From: Enoplolaimus lenunculus | Lineage: Eukaryota > Nematoda > Enoplea > Enoplida > Thoracostomopsidae | Assembly (NCBI GenBank): GCA_030248215.1 | Contig: JASANG010000150.1 | Span: forward strand, 167,529 to 231,528 | DNA length: 64,000 nucleotides | Direction: 5' to 3' | Shown: positions 23,727-35,347 of the stretch, piece by piece | Layout: every line of letters begins with the position of its first letter | Numbering within the stretch: position 1 is the first letter of the stretch | Notes under the pieces: generated by a model | The model's database searches: none | What the model saw: the letters and a program-made list of their open reading frames with translations, nothing else | What the model was told of the DNA's origin: nothing | Position numbers and translations under genes: made by a program

Positions 23727-24141
23727 GCATAATTGGTTAAGCCTAAATTGGGACTTTTAATATATTTCACTAATTAATACGGTTACAAGCAATCTAATTT
23801 CAGTACTAAAGGATTTTTGGTTGCGACTGATCAAAATATATGTTATGTTTGTATACCTCCAGAACCGATAAATGAATAGTTAGCTAATACATAACTGATT
23901 TGCATAATTTGCATATTTGCTTAATTGATAAGTTTAAATTAGGATTTTTTTAAAATTAGTTCACTAATTATTAGGGTTATTGAAAGATATTTGGGTGTGA
24001 GGAAACTGAATAAATTGTTTACAAACCTGCAAAACCGATAAATGAATAGTTAGCTAATACGTAACTAATTTGCATAGTATTAGCTTAATTGCTAAAGTGT
24101 GTTCGAGCTTCGCTCAATACATGTAGTCCTACTACGACTGG
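23727..24141 (+). mobile_element. Helitron-like non-autonomous repeat, copy 1
   Basis: About 415 bp, with internally duplicated AATGAATAGTTAGCTAATAC and CTAATTATTAGGGTTA segments. The 3' end has a short hairpin (GTAGT-CCT-ACTAC), then GA, then CTGG followed by T. This fits the Helitron 3' rule of a hairpin just before CTRR and insertion before T. A second copy at 51812-52181 ends identically and is also followed by T. The 5' end is undefined. Confidence 0.55.
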
Positions 24142-24628
24142 TATAACGAATTCTTGTGTTACCAACTAAAAACTTCCGTTCAGAAAACACAAAGAAGGGT
24201 TTGACCTTTCGAGAACTGCAACCGTGAAATGTTTTATGCATGCAATATTTTACTGATATATGGCAGTTGATAAAAACTCGCTAAGCTTTAATAGGTCATG
24301 ATGGAAATAACAAGTTGTGCTCGTTTTAGACAAATGTTCCAAATTTAGTAAAAAATCAATTTAGTGAGATGAAAGTTTGTTCCCTCGCGGTGTCCGTATA
24401 TTTGGCTATCCGCCAAATTATATACGTACTTGTTTCCACTATGTATGTTTGATATCTGTTGAATTGCTATTTGAGAATATGGCTTCAAGGAAACCAACAC
24501 GTTGAAATAAGCTAATTTTATGTGAATCTATATTTTAGAGTTTTAATTGTGGTGTATCTCATGGATCTATAGATCTGATTTTATCGTGTAACAAACATTT
24601 CGTTTAAATTTATTCTAATTATTTCTAT

Positions 24629-24751
24629 TTGTTTGTGTTACTTGACTGCTGTGTGCCTATAATATGTGCCACTGTTGTGGAGAGCAATCGAGTTGCCTCT
24701 GATGGCGTTTTTGAAGAAAGCGAAGACGGAAAAAAATTTGCAACGCGTTTT
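24629..24751 (+). other. Possible exon, unassigned
   Basis: An open frame including SDGVFEESEDGKKFATR runs into GTAAGT at 24752, a consensus donor in phase 0. The frame continues to 24871, so it could also be unspliced. No acceptor was identified. It might belong upstream of the exon at 25226-25371. Confidence 0.2.
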
Positions 24752-25225
24752 GTAAGTAACTGTTGTCACGAGTTTGTTCGCGGACAACTAAGTACGACTA
24801 GTAATTTTACCCAATCCCATAAAGACACTTATGAGAAAGTGTGGTTTGAGTTTGAGTCTCCTATTCCCTAATTGAATGCAACAGTGTAATGTGTTATGTC
24901 ATGGAACTCAATGAGACTGGTATTACATTATTACATTTCAACGTTAATTTGCCAAAGTTTTCACGATGTTGACGCGTTTACTATACAGACAGCGCCTTCC
25001 TGTTCAAGAAATGAGGGTTCGATTTATCGGATTATTTTGTGAATTTTGAGTTGTAATTTGCTGAATATGAACAAAAAATCATACAGGTTAGGAAGAATGA
25101 ACCAGGGTATTTTGAGTAAAAAAAGGCACGTTTAAAGTATTACTTACTATCGCAAAAAAGACTGATTATTGTTTCTTCAATTGCTAAAGTTGGCGAAAAT
25201 GTTCTACTGGGAGAGTTAGTTGAAG

Positions 25226-25371
25226 TCAAGTAACAGTGGAAGCCGAAACTATTTCAGTGTTCGTAAACCGTTGGTGCGAAAACGATCTCATTCATTGTCG
25301 CCTGGAACATTACGTAACGCGATGAGTGATACAATTTGTTCGATTCAGTCACGGGACAACGCCAGTAATAT
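25226..25371 (+). CDS. Coding-like exon; candidate alternative 5' exon
   Basis: The frame reads a Ser/Arg-rich peptide including RKPLVRKRSHSLSPGTLR and ends at a consensus GTAAGT donor with two bases left over (phase 2). A stop lies just upstream (TAG at about 25217), so the exon starts here or at the internal ATG at 25322. The phase-2 end matches the acceptor of exon 2 (36554) of the Aster-like gene downstream. It may therefore be an alternative first exon of that gene, or part of an unrecognised gene. The product is unknown. Confidence 0.4.
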
Positions 25372-25837
25372 GTAAGTATGGTGTTTGCATTGTTTCAGTA
25401 ACAACCGTAATACTTAGGGTAGTGCTATTCTTTTGATGAGGTGTGACGCCGTCTGTCACCGTGCGTCACAGTGCGATATCGTACACAATTTACTCACATT
25501 CGATACCGTATGGTGACGAACGGTAACGCACGGCGCAGGACGGTGACGGACGGCGCCGCCCCAATTAATAATTGGGCGTCTAAATTCCACGCTCTTGTTT
25601 AGAAATGCATGAACGGCTTCGGTGGAAAGTAACCGGAATCTGATTGGAAGATATAAAAACAATTTAATTATAGCGTTTGAAGCTGTACATTTAGCAATTT
25701 GGATAGACACGGGTTCAGGGTATGACACATATTTATGCGCAAGTAAAGCTTCTACGCAAGAGTTAACCAATTGCTGTGACCGTCTATATACTTGTCGTGC
25801 GGCAGTGTCACAAATTTTTTTGTTTTACTAATATACG

Positions 25838-26083
25838 ATGCCGGACCGCGCCGGAGAACGTGTAAATTATATTAAAAGTACGCTGCGACTGTTAATTGTT
25901 TTTGATGTTGTGTTGATTGTTAAATTTTTGAAAAATTTCTTGAAAATAGAAACGTACGTAAATATTGGTGCACTTATGCAGGTTATAGTGCCACATATAC
26001 TAGGAGTTATGTTATTGCTATATAATGCGTGTATATGCTGTCTGTCTGTGTGTATGGTAATGTTGTTAGTTGTAATCATGTAA
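25838..26083 (+). other. Hydrophobic ORF, 81 codons
   Basis: An ATG frame with two hydrophobic stretches (LRLLIVFDVVLIV and about 24 residues near the end) stops just before a hAT-like MITE at 26089. The first codons come from a GCCGGACCGCGCCGG patch that is part of a dispersed GC-rich repeat. It could encode a small membrane protein or be chance. No homology recognised. Confidence 0.2.
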
Positions 26084-26088
26084 TATGT

Positions 26089-26473
26089 CAGGGTGCAACC
26101 GGAATTTCGATTCCGATTAGAATTCCGATTCAAAACGAGTTCCGATTGAGCAGTCAATCGGAATCTGAATTTTTACATTGTATAAAAATTCTATTGTATT
26201 GATCTATTCAATTGCTTTCGTTGAGTTAACTTATCAATAATTGATTGTCGTTTAGCTTTACATAACCAAAATCGTCGCTAATTTGTTCATCTGACCATTT
26301 TAAAAATGGTTGCAAGCCAACAATCATCGTAAATAAACATTATATAAATTTGTTAATACTAATAATCCGTACAGTCACAAAGTTTTTAGTTTCGATTCCG
26401 ATTACAGTTCCGATAAATTTGCTCTTCCGATTCCGATTCCCCGGTATAATACAGTTCCGCTTTGCATCCTGTT
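26089..26473. mobile_element. hAT-like MITE, GGAATC/CCGATT arms
   Basis: It starts CAGGGTGCAACCGGAATTTC and ends TTTGCATCCTG. Flanks TAATATGT and TTATATGT match at 7 of 8 bases, as expected for a hAT 8-bp target duplication. The arms are variants of the hexamer CCGATT, and the interior is AT-rich and non-coding. Confidence 0.75.
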
Positions 26474-27975
26474 ATATGTACAACAGTAAATCTATCAAAG
26501 TATATTATGCCTAAATAACATCATTTATTTATTGTTATGGAGATTAGTGGGTTTTGTGACTGTATGTTTTTCGTTTTAACACATTATTATTTAAAATGAA
26601 CTATAATTATATGTATGTAGTGGATATGGCAGAACCTATTACCAGTTAGCGGTATGGTGTTAAAGTGTTAAGAAGAATGTAAATTAGCGAATCTACGCAT
26701 AAGAAATATTGCATCGTAGAGCGTTGTTAGGTTGACGTCATACTTGTCGCACCTTGACGTACGTCACTGTCTGTTTTCATATGGTGATGTATGTGAGTAA
26801 TTTGCGTACGATACGGCACCGTGACGGACGGCGCCGGACGTCATCAAAAGTATCGCGCCCCATCCTAAATGTTCATTAAATTTAACTGGTTTGAATGTGT
26901 AACCACCAAACAGATCCAGCTCAACAGGTAGTGAGAAAGGTGTGGTTCACAGTTGAAAGGCAAGATTGAAGATTTTTTGAGCCAATGCTGCATCATGAGC
27001 GTCGCCATGATTTTAGCCTGGACGATCATGAAAACTAGATCAGTATATTAGGGTTTTGTGTTTAAATCAGTTTGTCTTTAGAGGGGCATGGAGTTTCTTA
27101 GACTCCTAAAAAGTTACGGTCATCCCGAAAAAATTTTCTACCCACTTGTAATCCATTACAACTCGCCGCACGCCACACCTGAAATGGTTTTGGAAGTATG
27201 TACCACTGGGTTGCATACTGAGCTTGCGTTGCGGAACAAGTCGAAGTTTTCCGCCCTTCGATCTGGGGGCAACTTTACTTGGTCCCATCGCACACACTGA
27301 CCCGTTAACTAGTAAAAATCACCAGAGGGGTAAAAACTTTAGTTTATAACCTTCAGGGTAAACTTTGCTTGATGTCGTACGCGGAGGCATTTTACATGAT
27401 CCGAGCTTTGAGCCTAAAAAATTTTGTAGGCAATGAACCTTGGCGTAGTTTATATTTGAATGTTATATTAAATATTTTTGTCTTTTCCTAAATTTTTTAC
27501 TGACGGTCAACATGCATACAGTTTTTAGTACGTGTAAGCCAAGCAGTTAGGTTTTAGGTACAAGTCCGAAAGTAACAATGAGCAGAACCGAAATCGGACG
27601 CGTAGCTAGATTAGAATTCAAGGGGTTAAGCTAATTTTAGAGAGGACAAACTTTAATTGACTGATTCTGTATATATCAGCAAAATAAGGCTATCATCTTA
27701 ACAGATGTGTTTGGTATGTCGAGCGTAAGAGGATTGTGGGTGCACCGATAGACTTTGCTATCGAGAAGGAAGTGTCATTGAACTTTTTGGTGAGGTGGTT
27801 TAAGGAGAGTTTTTGTGGAGTATAGTAAAATATTGAGGGGTTAACAATACATTTTTGAACGATTAATGGGTCAACCAGGATTTGTAAGTTGTGAGAAAGG
27901 CTTCGTATGTTCGAAGGTATCTGCAAACGAAGTTTGATGACATATAAATGCATTATAAACCGAATAGGAACTGCA

Positions 27976-28258
27976 TATGTCGTAGGCCAATCTGCTATTC
28001 AGGCCAATTACTAATTGGCACACACCAATCTGCTATTTAATGTTATAGCAGTACTGCTTGGGCTGCACTGATGTTGAACTTATGGACCAATCAGATTTGA
28101 TTATTTGGACAGACGCCAGCGTTGGTAATACATCACTGTTGTTTTGCGAAATCTCACAATCGCAAACTGACCTAGGCCAAGCTGTTATTTGCTTCGAATA
28201 GCAGATTCGCCTAGGCCAATTGTTAATTGGCCTGAATAGCAGATTGGCCTACGACATA
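27976..28258. mobile_element. MITE with about 48-bp inverted repeats
   Basis: The ends are TATGTCGTAGGCCAATCTGC inward from the left and its inverse on the right, with near-perfect pairing for about 48 bases including AGGCCAATTA-type palindromes. The two-base TA flanks suggest a Tc1/mariner-like target. The interior repeats AATCTGCTATT words. Confidence 0.8.
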
Positions 28259-28379
28259 TACGTCCAGATTTGTTTGAATTTGTTAATAGCATATGTTTGT
28301 TTAATTGATTTATATATACATCGTTTTCTGGTTAATATTAATGTCAATAATTTTATTTATGTGCTTATATTAAGAAAAA

Positions 28380-28723
28380 ATGCCGGTAAGTTTACGCAAA
28401 CACTTGTTATCTTCAATTCCAACCCCCACAAATGCTGTTGGTAAAAGGAAACAAGGAAACACATTGGCCAATGTCAGTCATGAAAATCCGACTTTTCAAT
28501 CTGGTAACTTTGGAGGATGCCCTTGCTCCACTGCGGGGTCTTATGAGGTTAGTCATTATTCGGAACGGGTAGCATCTGTTCGTGGCGTTGTTAGGAATGG
28601 TTGTGTAATCGATAGTACAAGTACAAGAACAACAGCATCAACAACAATAATAATAACAACTACAACAACAACAACAACAACAACTGTTTGCAACGCTAAG
28701 CAAAGAAATACGAGTTTAATCAG
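28380..28723 (+). CDS. Coding-like exon; candidate alternative first exon
   Basis: The ATG at 28380 opens a 114-codon Ser/Thr-rich frame (begins MPVSLRKHLLSSIPTP) that ends at CAG|GTATGT with two spare bases (phase 2). A run of ACA codons near 28654-28682 gives a poly-Thr tract. The phase-2 end matches exon 2 of the Aster-like gene at 36554, as do that gene's own exon 1 and the exon at 25226-25371. It could instead be an unrelated gene's first exon. No domain recognised. Confidence 0.4.
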
Positions 28724-28796
28724 GTATGTGCCGTGTTTGTTGTAGACCTAACTTCTAGTAGAAGTTATTTGTGGAAATTGGAATAATGTACTGTTT

Positions 28797-29826
28797 TGCA
28801 CGATGCGACCGGATATACGGTTCCAGCTCGGAGAATAATCGACATTCGGCTCCGGTGGATTCTTTATTGCCGGATTATTTTTTTCTAAAGTGTTTACCAA
28901 AGTGCGACCGGATATACGGTTCCAGCTCGGAGAATAATCGACATTCGGCTCCACTGGATTCTTTATTGCCGGATTATTTATTTCTAAAGTGTTTACCAAA
29001 GTGCGACCGGATATACGGTTCCAGCTCGGAGAATAATCGACATTCGGCTCCGGTGGATTCTTTACTGCTGGATTATTTATTGCTGAAGTGTTTACCAAAA
29101 CACACAATATGAAAGTATTATTTAGGAGCAAAATATCGTTTTTTTTTCGCAATGGCTTTTGTTCGAAATGACAGAAATAAGTATACGAAGGAGCACAGTT
29201 GATATAAAAACATTTGTATGACCAAAAATTGGGGTCTTTTCGATTATCCTTCCCCAGCTTGAGTTTGCCGAAAGAAGCTTCTTGCAGAGCTAAGTTGAAT
29301 GGTGTTAAATTTTTTGCAAACAGACGTCAGGCTAACGAGTTATTGTCAAATAACTGATTTAGCGCGCTGTCAACGATTTGGGACAGCGCCAAATCAGTTA
29401 TTTGAACATCACCCGTTAGTCAATCGTCTAATTGCGCGAAATTTAACGTCGTTCAACTCAGCGCTGCAAATTGCGTTGAATGTTGTACAATTTGTTTTAC
29501 TTTTTGACAACAATTTTTTTGGCTCTCGAGGGCGAATCTTGGGACCTTAAAAAATTGAATTTTTCAAAAATTCAAATTTGGGTGTGGAATAATCAGGGGT
29601 GGTCATGTAAAGCTCAAAACCATTTTTCGGCAAACGCCGGCTGGGGGAGAATAACCGAAAATACCCCAAAATTGTAACAAGTTGTAACAAATAACACTAA
29701 ATTAGTGTAGTTCAGTTTAAGTTTTTTTGCCGAAATATACACTTAAATATCCGGCTCGGCAACTGTCGCAGTCGGTGATTAAAGTATTTGGCGCCGGTAT
29801 TTTTTTGCTATTCGGTCGCACCCTGA
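28797..29826. mobile_element. GGTGCGACCGG element with tandem 99-bp terminus
   Basis: The right end GGTCGCACCCTG (to 29826) is the inverse of the GCGACCGGAT start on the left. On the left, a unit beginning GCGACCGGATATACGGTTCC recurs at 28805, 28904 and 29003, an exact 99-bp period repeated three times. Because 99 is divisible by 3, both strands remain open across it, but I read no gene. A hairpin MITE (29281-29472) is nested inside. Confidence 0.6.
29281..29472. mobile_element. Long hairpin MITE, arms of about 90 bp
   Basis: The whole 190 bp folds on itself. The outer arms are TTGCAGAGCTAAGTTGAATG and (inverted) TTGCAGCGCTGAGTTGAACG, and the inner arms are CAAATAACTGATTTAGCGCG and CAAATAACTGATTTGGCGC, around a loop of about 10 bases near AACGATTTGG. 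It is non-coding. Confidence 0.8.
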
Positions 29827-31353
29827 TACTTAGGTAAGACAAGTTGGTCTACGCTAAGCTGTCTGTTTGGTGTCTGAAAACTAGCGAACGAATTGTGGAT
29901 GCTGTGATTTTGATATTATAATTTCGAAAACTTTGATAAAATTTTCGGCCAACGGGAACGAAGGTTTCCGTTTCGGCGGCATCTTCTGTCCTCGCCTTTG
30001 ACGTAGTTCCGCTCGTAGTGATACGTATTATACAATGGCGTACTGATAAATTTGAAATGGGGGGCGCGTGCCTTGGGTTTTTACGTAAAAGTGAACTTAG
30101 AAGCAGAAGCTTTAGCAGTGACGTTTTTAAATTTTTTGGCGTGATATATGAGATTGGTCATGCTTTGCTAGTCGGCTCCGAGACCAGTTTCGGAGTTCTC
30201 TTTTAGGCCTCCCAAATTTTTGGCCATTGAGCGAAAAGTTACACATTATTACCTTTAATTCTAGTACAGAACTTGAGTTTAGGGTGTTTGTGGGCATATT
30301 TTTGTCTTGGGAGTTAAAACATTTATGAGCTTTGAAGAATTCGCGAGCGAAACGAGCGAGTAGCTATACATTGTTTCAGTATAAATCCGTCTGTAACAGT
30401 CTCAAAACATTTGTTTATTCATTAACTGCTTGGTCTAAATCGCCAAACCGGTACCCCCGGGTGAAGCAATTGTTTAATTGTGACGCTTTGCACAGTTACT
30501 ATTATGTTTAGCTTTGAGCTGATTAGGTTGTATTTGACGATGAAATTTTCCATTGAACAGCGCCACAAGAAAAAGTTTTCAAAAATTGAATAAACAACCT
30601 CGCGAGCGAAGCGAACGAAAAGCTACGCGTAATTTTTGTAATGTAAATTTTGACACACGAACTGATTCCGATTGGGGTGGTCGCATCCCCCTCTCGGTAC
30701 GCCCCTGGTATTATATACAATGGTCATTTGAATATGCGTGGTGAAATTTCATAATCGTTGCCTAGCTTACAATAATATACTTGGATACTATAAGGAATGT
30801 TTAGGTATATATACAATGTATGTTTGCTTGAATCCTTGTTAGTAATATGTATGTAATGTAATTTAAAATACTTTGTCGATATTAATATAGTTTTTTGCTT
30901 TGTTATGGTTTATATTTTGCAATTATTCAACCGTAGAGATAAAACCGAGTTAGTTGCGTACGGCTTGTAAAGGTTTCTGTATTTTATTGCTTCAAGCAGT
31001 AAGTAGCTGGTTAAAGTGTAGATTTTAAAATATTGGCTTTGTAGGATGCGACTGCCACGGCTGGATCCTGTAGAGACAACCCCTGTCAAAAAAATTTTTG
31101 GTGAACGGATGGCGAAAGTTTCTTTTTACTAACTGTTACTGTTGTGCTGTTAGAATTGCGTTTGGATCGTGAATATTAAAAATGAACAGCTCAAAAATAG
31201 AGAAAGTTTAAAAATACTCGTTTTCTTACAAATTTTGATGTCAAAAACTTTGTTTCACTGCAGTTCGTCGGCCGACAAATTGTAATCCGAACTTTCATGG
31301 ACTCGACAATTCGACGCTCATCATTAGGTTTACGCTTAAGATTATCCTTACAT

Positions 31354-31662
31354 CAGGGTGCAACCGGAATTACAATTTACCGGAACCGGAAAGTGAAAAA
31401 TACATTTCACCAAAAATTTCATTTTAATCGTATTTTTTTGCTCTATTATTTGTGAAACAACCTTAGTCGAACATAGGTATTTATTTTATTTCTTGTATTT
31501 TAGATTTTCGCGTCGACTGAAGTGAAATCCACCATCAATGGCTTATATTCGGAGTACAAGTGGCTTTCAAAAGAGATTCTTAAAAATTTGCTAGCAAAGT
31601 TAAGAAAACTGCCAAATTATAACACCGGAATATGCCGGAACCGGAATTCCGGTTGCACCCTG
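31354..31662. mobile_element. hAT-like MITE with 8-bp target duplication
   Basis: Perfect 18-bp ends CAGGGTGCAACCGGAATT in inverted orientation, flanked on both sides by CCTTACAT. TIRs starting CAGGG and an 8-bp duplication are diagnostic of the hAT superfamily. The 309-bp interior is AT-rich and carries no transposase. Confidence 0.9.
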
Positions 31663-32311
31663 CCTTACATTTATTCATAGACTTTAGAACATGTTCGGCG
31701 ACAACTTGTCGGGCGTCGAATTCTCGTAGGGTCCAAAAACTAGTTTCTATTACGTTTTAGAATTAACAGGCGGAGGTACGGAATATGGACCTCATAGCTA
31801 GGAATTTAATAAAAAAAAGTTCATGTTATAGATTTCGACACGCTGAGTTCAACGGTACCATTTTTAGCGCTGCAGGGTCCGCTGTTCTATAGTTATGGCC
31901 CTTTAAATTTTAACTTTTTATTGTATAAACATGTACAAACAACAACCAAATTTGTATAAAGAGTAAAACCTGGTTAAGCTTATATTTTACGAACATGTGA
32001 ATAATAGATACTTCCTGTTCGAATCTGTGCGTATTTTCACTATAATATTGAGGGCCATAGCTTCTTACCCGTTGGTCATGCAGCCATAAAAATGGTACCG
32101 TTGAATGCAGCCCGTCGAGATCTATATAATGGACCACTTTTTATGAACATCCTAGGTGGATCGAGATTCAATACCTCCGCCGAATTAACGTAGGTGAAAA
32201 GATTTTTCGCTCACTATCGTTGCTCGCAGATGCCATGCTTAAATCCTGGCTACGCCACTGCCCACCTCCAGTGATTTTAAACTTTTAAATGTTGTGCCAG
32301 GAAGTAAACAT

Positions 32312-32563
32312 CAGGGTTCCATCGGAATTCCGATTCTGGCTAAAATTCCGGCAAAACGTGTATTCCGTCAGCTATGTTAACAATTTTTACTGAAACTGTG
32401 AACAGTAACGCAAACAGGCAAACTGCAACAAAAGTTAAAAGTCATACACCTTTAACTTTTTAAAGAATTACTAAAACTTGATTCCGATTCCGATTCCGGT
32501 TCCGACAGAAAAATGTTATTCCGATTCCGCTTCCGACAAAATCTAGTTCCGGTTGGAACCCTG
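32312..32563. mobile_element. hAT-like MITE, CAGGGTTCCA variant
   Basis: It starts CAGGGTTCCATCGGAATTCC and ends with the inverse, GGTTGGAACCCTG. The right arm is a run of TTCCGA/TTCCGC hexamers. The flanks share AAACAT, an imperfect duplication. Confidence 0.7.
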
Positions 32564-35347
32564 GAAACATTATATAAAAGATTAAAAGGTTTTGACATAA
32601 ACATATGGACGTTTTTTTTTCGTTTAGTTTTTTATTTGTTTTTTGTTTAGTTTTTATTTGTTTATGTATAGGTTTTTGTTTTTGTATACGTACTGTTAAA
32701 GTGTAAAGTACTGTAGGTGCGTTAGATTTTGTGATACATACAGTGTATACAGTTTAAAATATATTGTATTAATTTAAAATATATACGTTATATTACTACA
32801 AAGTGTAACGCAACGCCGATGTCAGTGTTTTGGTTGTAAGCAAGTAGTGTTTTATCGCTTAGTTTTGTCGGATTTGTAGTGCTTTTTTCAGTCTAAAGTA
32901 TAGTTAGCGCGTATGCTACACAGATTTTAAAGAACGCTATATTTACTCAGTGATTTGTGGTCCGGATATTCGGGATAGGAATGTGCGGTCTCGGTCTCGA
33001 CAAGTTTCGGTATATAGCTGGTCTCGGTCTCGTTTTTTGGGTCTGGTAGGTTTCAAAAGTGTTTTCGGTTGTCCGCCCCTCAACCGACATTTGCCCAAAA
33101 ATAGTTGGATTTTAAATTTTTTTTGCATATTTGGGCTTAAACTTCAAATTTTATGTACCTTTTGCCTAAGAATGTACCTGGGACTACGAGGGCCGGCGCA
33201 GCCACCTAAATTCCCCCATTTGGGGGGCGGCCCAGCCCCTAAAGGGTCCACCAACCGAACCGGATGAAACAAAACCTTTCCGAAGTTTTAAAACGCGTGT
33301 GGCTTATCGCTTGCTTCGCTCGCTAGTTTGGGACCCCCACCCTGTAGTTTGGGGGGACCCCCACCTCTGTCTGCTTTAGCCATTATTTGCCATATCGCGT
33401 GACGCTACATTTTGCCTATGGTAATGTAATAAACTTACTGTTCTTCGTTCGGATTCTGCCTAAATTGTGCAGCGGTACATTGTTTTCCTAGCACCGTATT
33501 GCTGCGACCCCGGCGCCCTCTGGCCGTGGACTCGGGTCATATCTGTTTCGGCAATTTATTCAGCAAATGATATTTGTTTCCTGTCAATACGGTAAACATA
33601 AAAATAAGGCTGTACAAAAATTTGTGTGTACCTTTCGTTTGAAAATAAATTGTTTTCAATTATATTCATAAGTTTTACTTGCTCTCACACTCAATAGTCA
33701 ATACCAGCCAACTGAATTGCAAACAAAACCAGATGTTATTAAGACTACACATGCAGATGAAATTTTTTATTGGTGGGTTTTTACGTGTGTTTCAGTTGTG
33801 TGATTCTTTTGTGATGAATAAAGTAAAAAATATAATTTTACGATGGGTTTTTAGTTTATGGGTTTCGGTTTCGGTTTTTGGCCGATACCTCAAATTCTTG
33901 CCGGATGTAGCCAGATGTCTTGTTCTGGTTGTAAGATCAGGTAATTATGAGATTTTATATATATACTGCTGTGTCCGGAGTTTTTGACGTTACATTTGCG
34001 TTATTTTTATGAAAACGCAAATGCCAATTGCTAGTTTTTGTTGGCTTTACAGATGTAGTAGTATCTAGCTTCCATAGGTAAGTTATATGTGAGGTGCTGA
34101 TGGTATTTATTTGAATGTAGAGCAAAACGTGTAAGTTGAACTGTTACGCGTACGTAATTAGCGTATTGTTTCTTTCCCACATAGATAGTGTACTACAGCT
34201 TTGACGTTTTTAATAGGATATATGTGACCGGATATCAATAGCCGGATGTAAATTTTTTGCTGGTACCGGAAATCGCGGGTCGCGATTTGGTTCCTATTTA
34301 GTTAGCTATCTATGTACAGTATTGAAAAATTTCACTGTCTTGGAAGTATATATACGTTACGATCTGCGCGAAACTATTAGCGTATAAGTTTTCATGCTTT
34401 TATGAATGGATAAATTATATTACGTGTATAGTAGAGGTTGTAGAGTTTCGAGAATTTCACGTTCTGGTCCTATATATGTATACGTTAGTTTCACAGTGTG
34501 AAAATGTGTTAGTTGGTGTCTGGCAGTTCAAAACAATGTTATGCATATATTATAGACATATTTGCACTCGTACGTTGTTATGTCTTGATTTAATTGTGTT
34601 GGCTTCGTTGACTCATTCAGCTATCGGCACCATTTGTATTGTCCATGGCAGCGTTTTTAGTAATCGAATAAAGCTTAACCTGGCAGTATTAAGTTCGATA
34701 GCGATTGCCCTTACTCTGCCGTGGGGTATGACGTATTGGTGGAACTTTAGATAACTTAGAAACTGAACTTGTTTATTCGGATTGGAGTTGCCCCGGGGCC
34801 GTTGACTAACAGTAGGAAAATAAATAATCTGTACATTGCGTAGTGCGTACAGCTAACCGTGCGAAAATAAAAAAATACCGTGTGAATTCTTGTGATTTTC
34901 ATATTTTTGAAACGAGAACTGTGCGGTGATAGTTTTGATTTTTATGCGAGTAAATTAACAGTCTTATATTACAACTGGCTCTGGTTCGGCCCCGGCAAAT
35001 AACATTCTGCCACCGACACCTCACCTTAGGCCCCAGTACCTGGGTCGAGGTCTTGCTCCGGGGCAGGGCATCTCTTAATACGGATAGCTCTGTAGCCGAA
35101 ATGTTTTGAAACGATTCTAGTTGAAAATTTTGTTACAGTTGCCGAGCTGTGATTTACATGTTGAACGAAACTGCATGTACAAGTTGCAAGCTGCAAATCT
35201 TCGTGCTTACACGGCTGTGCTTCTGTTATAAACTGTACGACGTGTTCATTGATAGCGGCTTATGTTGTTATAGTACCAGTACGTATATTTTTTCAATTAG
35301 ATTTATGCTACGAATACGTATGTACACATATGATTATAACTTGAATT

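Larger units (their letters stand above)
21886..35347. other. Repeat-rich spacer with few coding-like exons
   Basis: Apart from the candidate exons near 25226-25371 and 28380-28723, no frame here has recognisable content. The span holds an empty-site MITE, AAGACA-rich inverted words near 22850-23340, a Helitron-like repeat, hAT-like MITEs, hairpins, GACGGACGGCGCCGG patches (23400, 25540, 26830), TCTCGG repeats near 32990 and G-rich dispersed repeats near 33190-33370. The hydrophobic frame at 34560-34754 and the one at 33679-33987 are noted but not supported. Confidence 0.55.

Noticed and set aside
28748-29152. Repetitive protein on either strand over the 99-bp units
   Set aside because: Open frames on both strands follow from a repeat period divisible by 3. 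The ends match transposon termini.
34476-34754. Hydrophobic 92-codon ORF upstream of the Aster-like gene
   Set aside because: Membrane-like composition is common in T-rich frames here. No donor in a useful phase was found.
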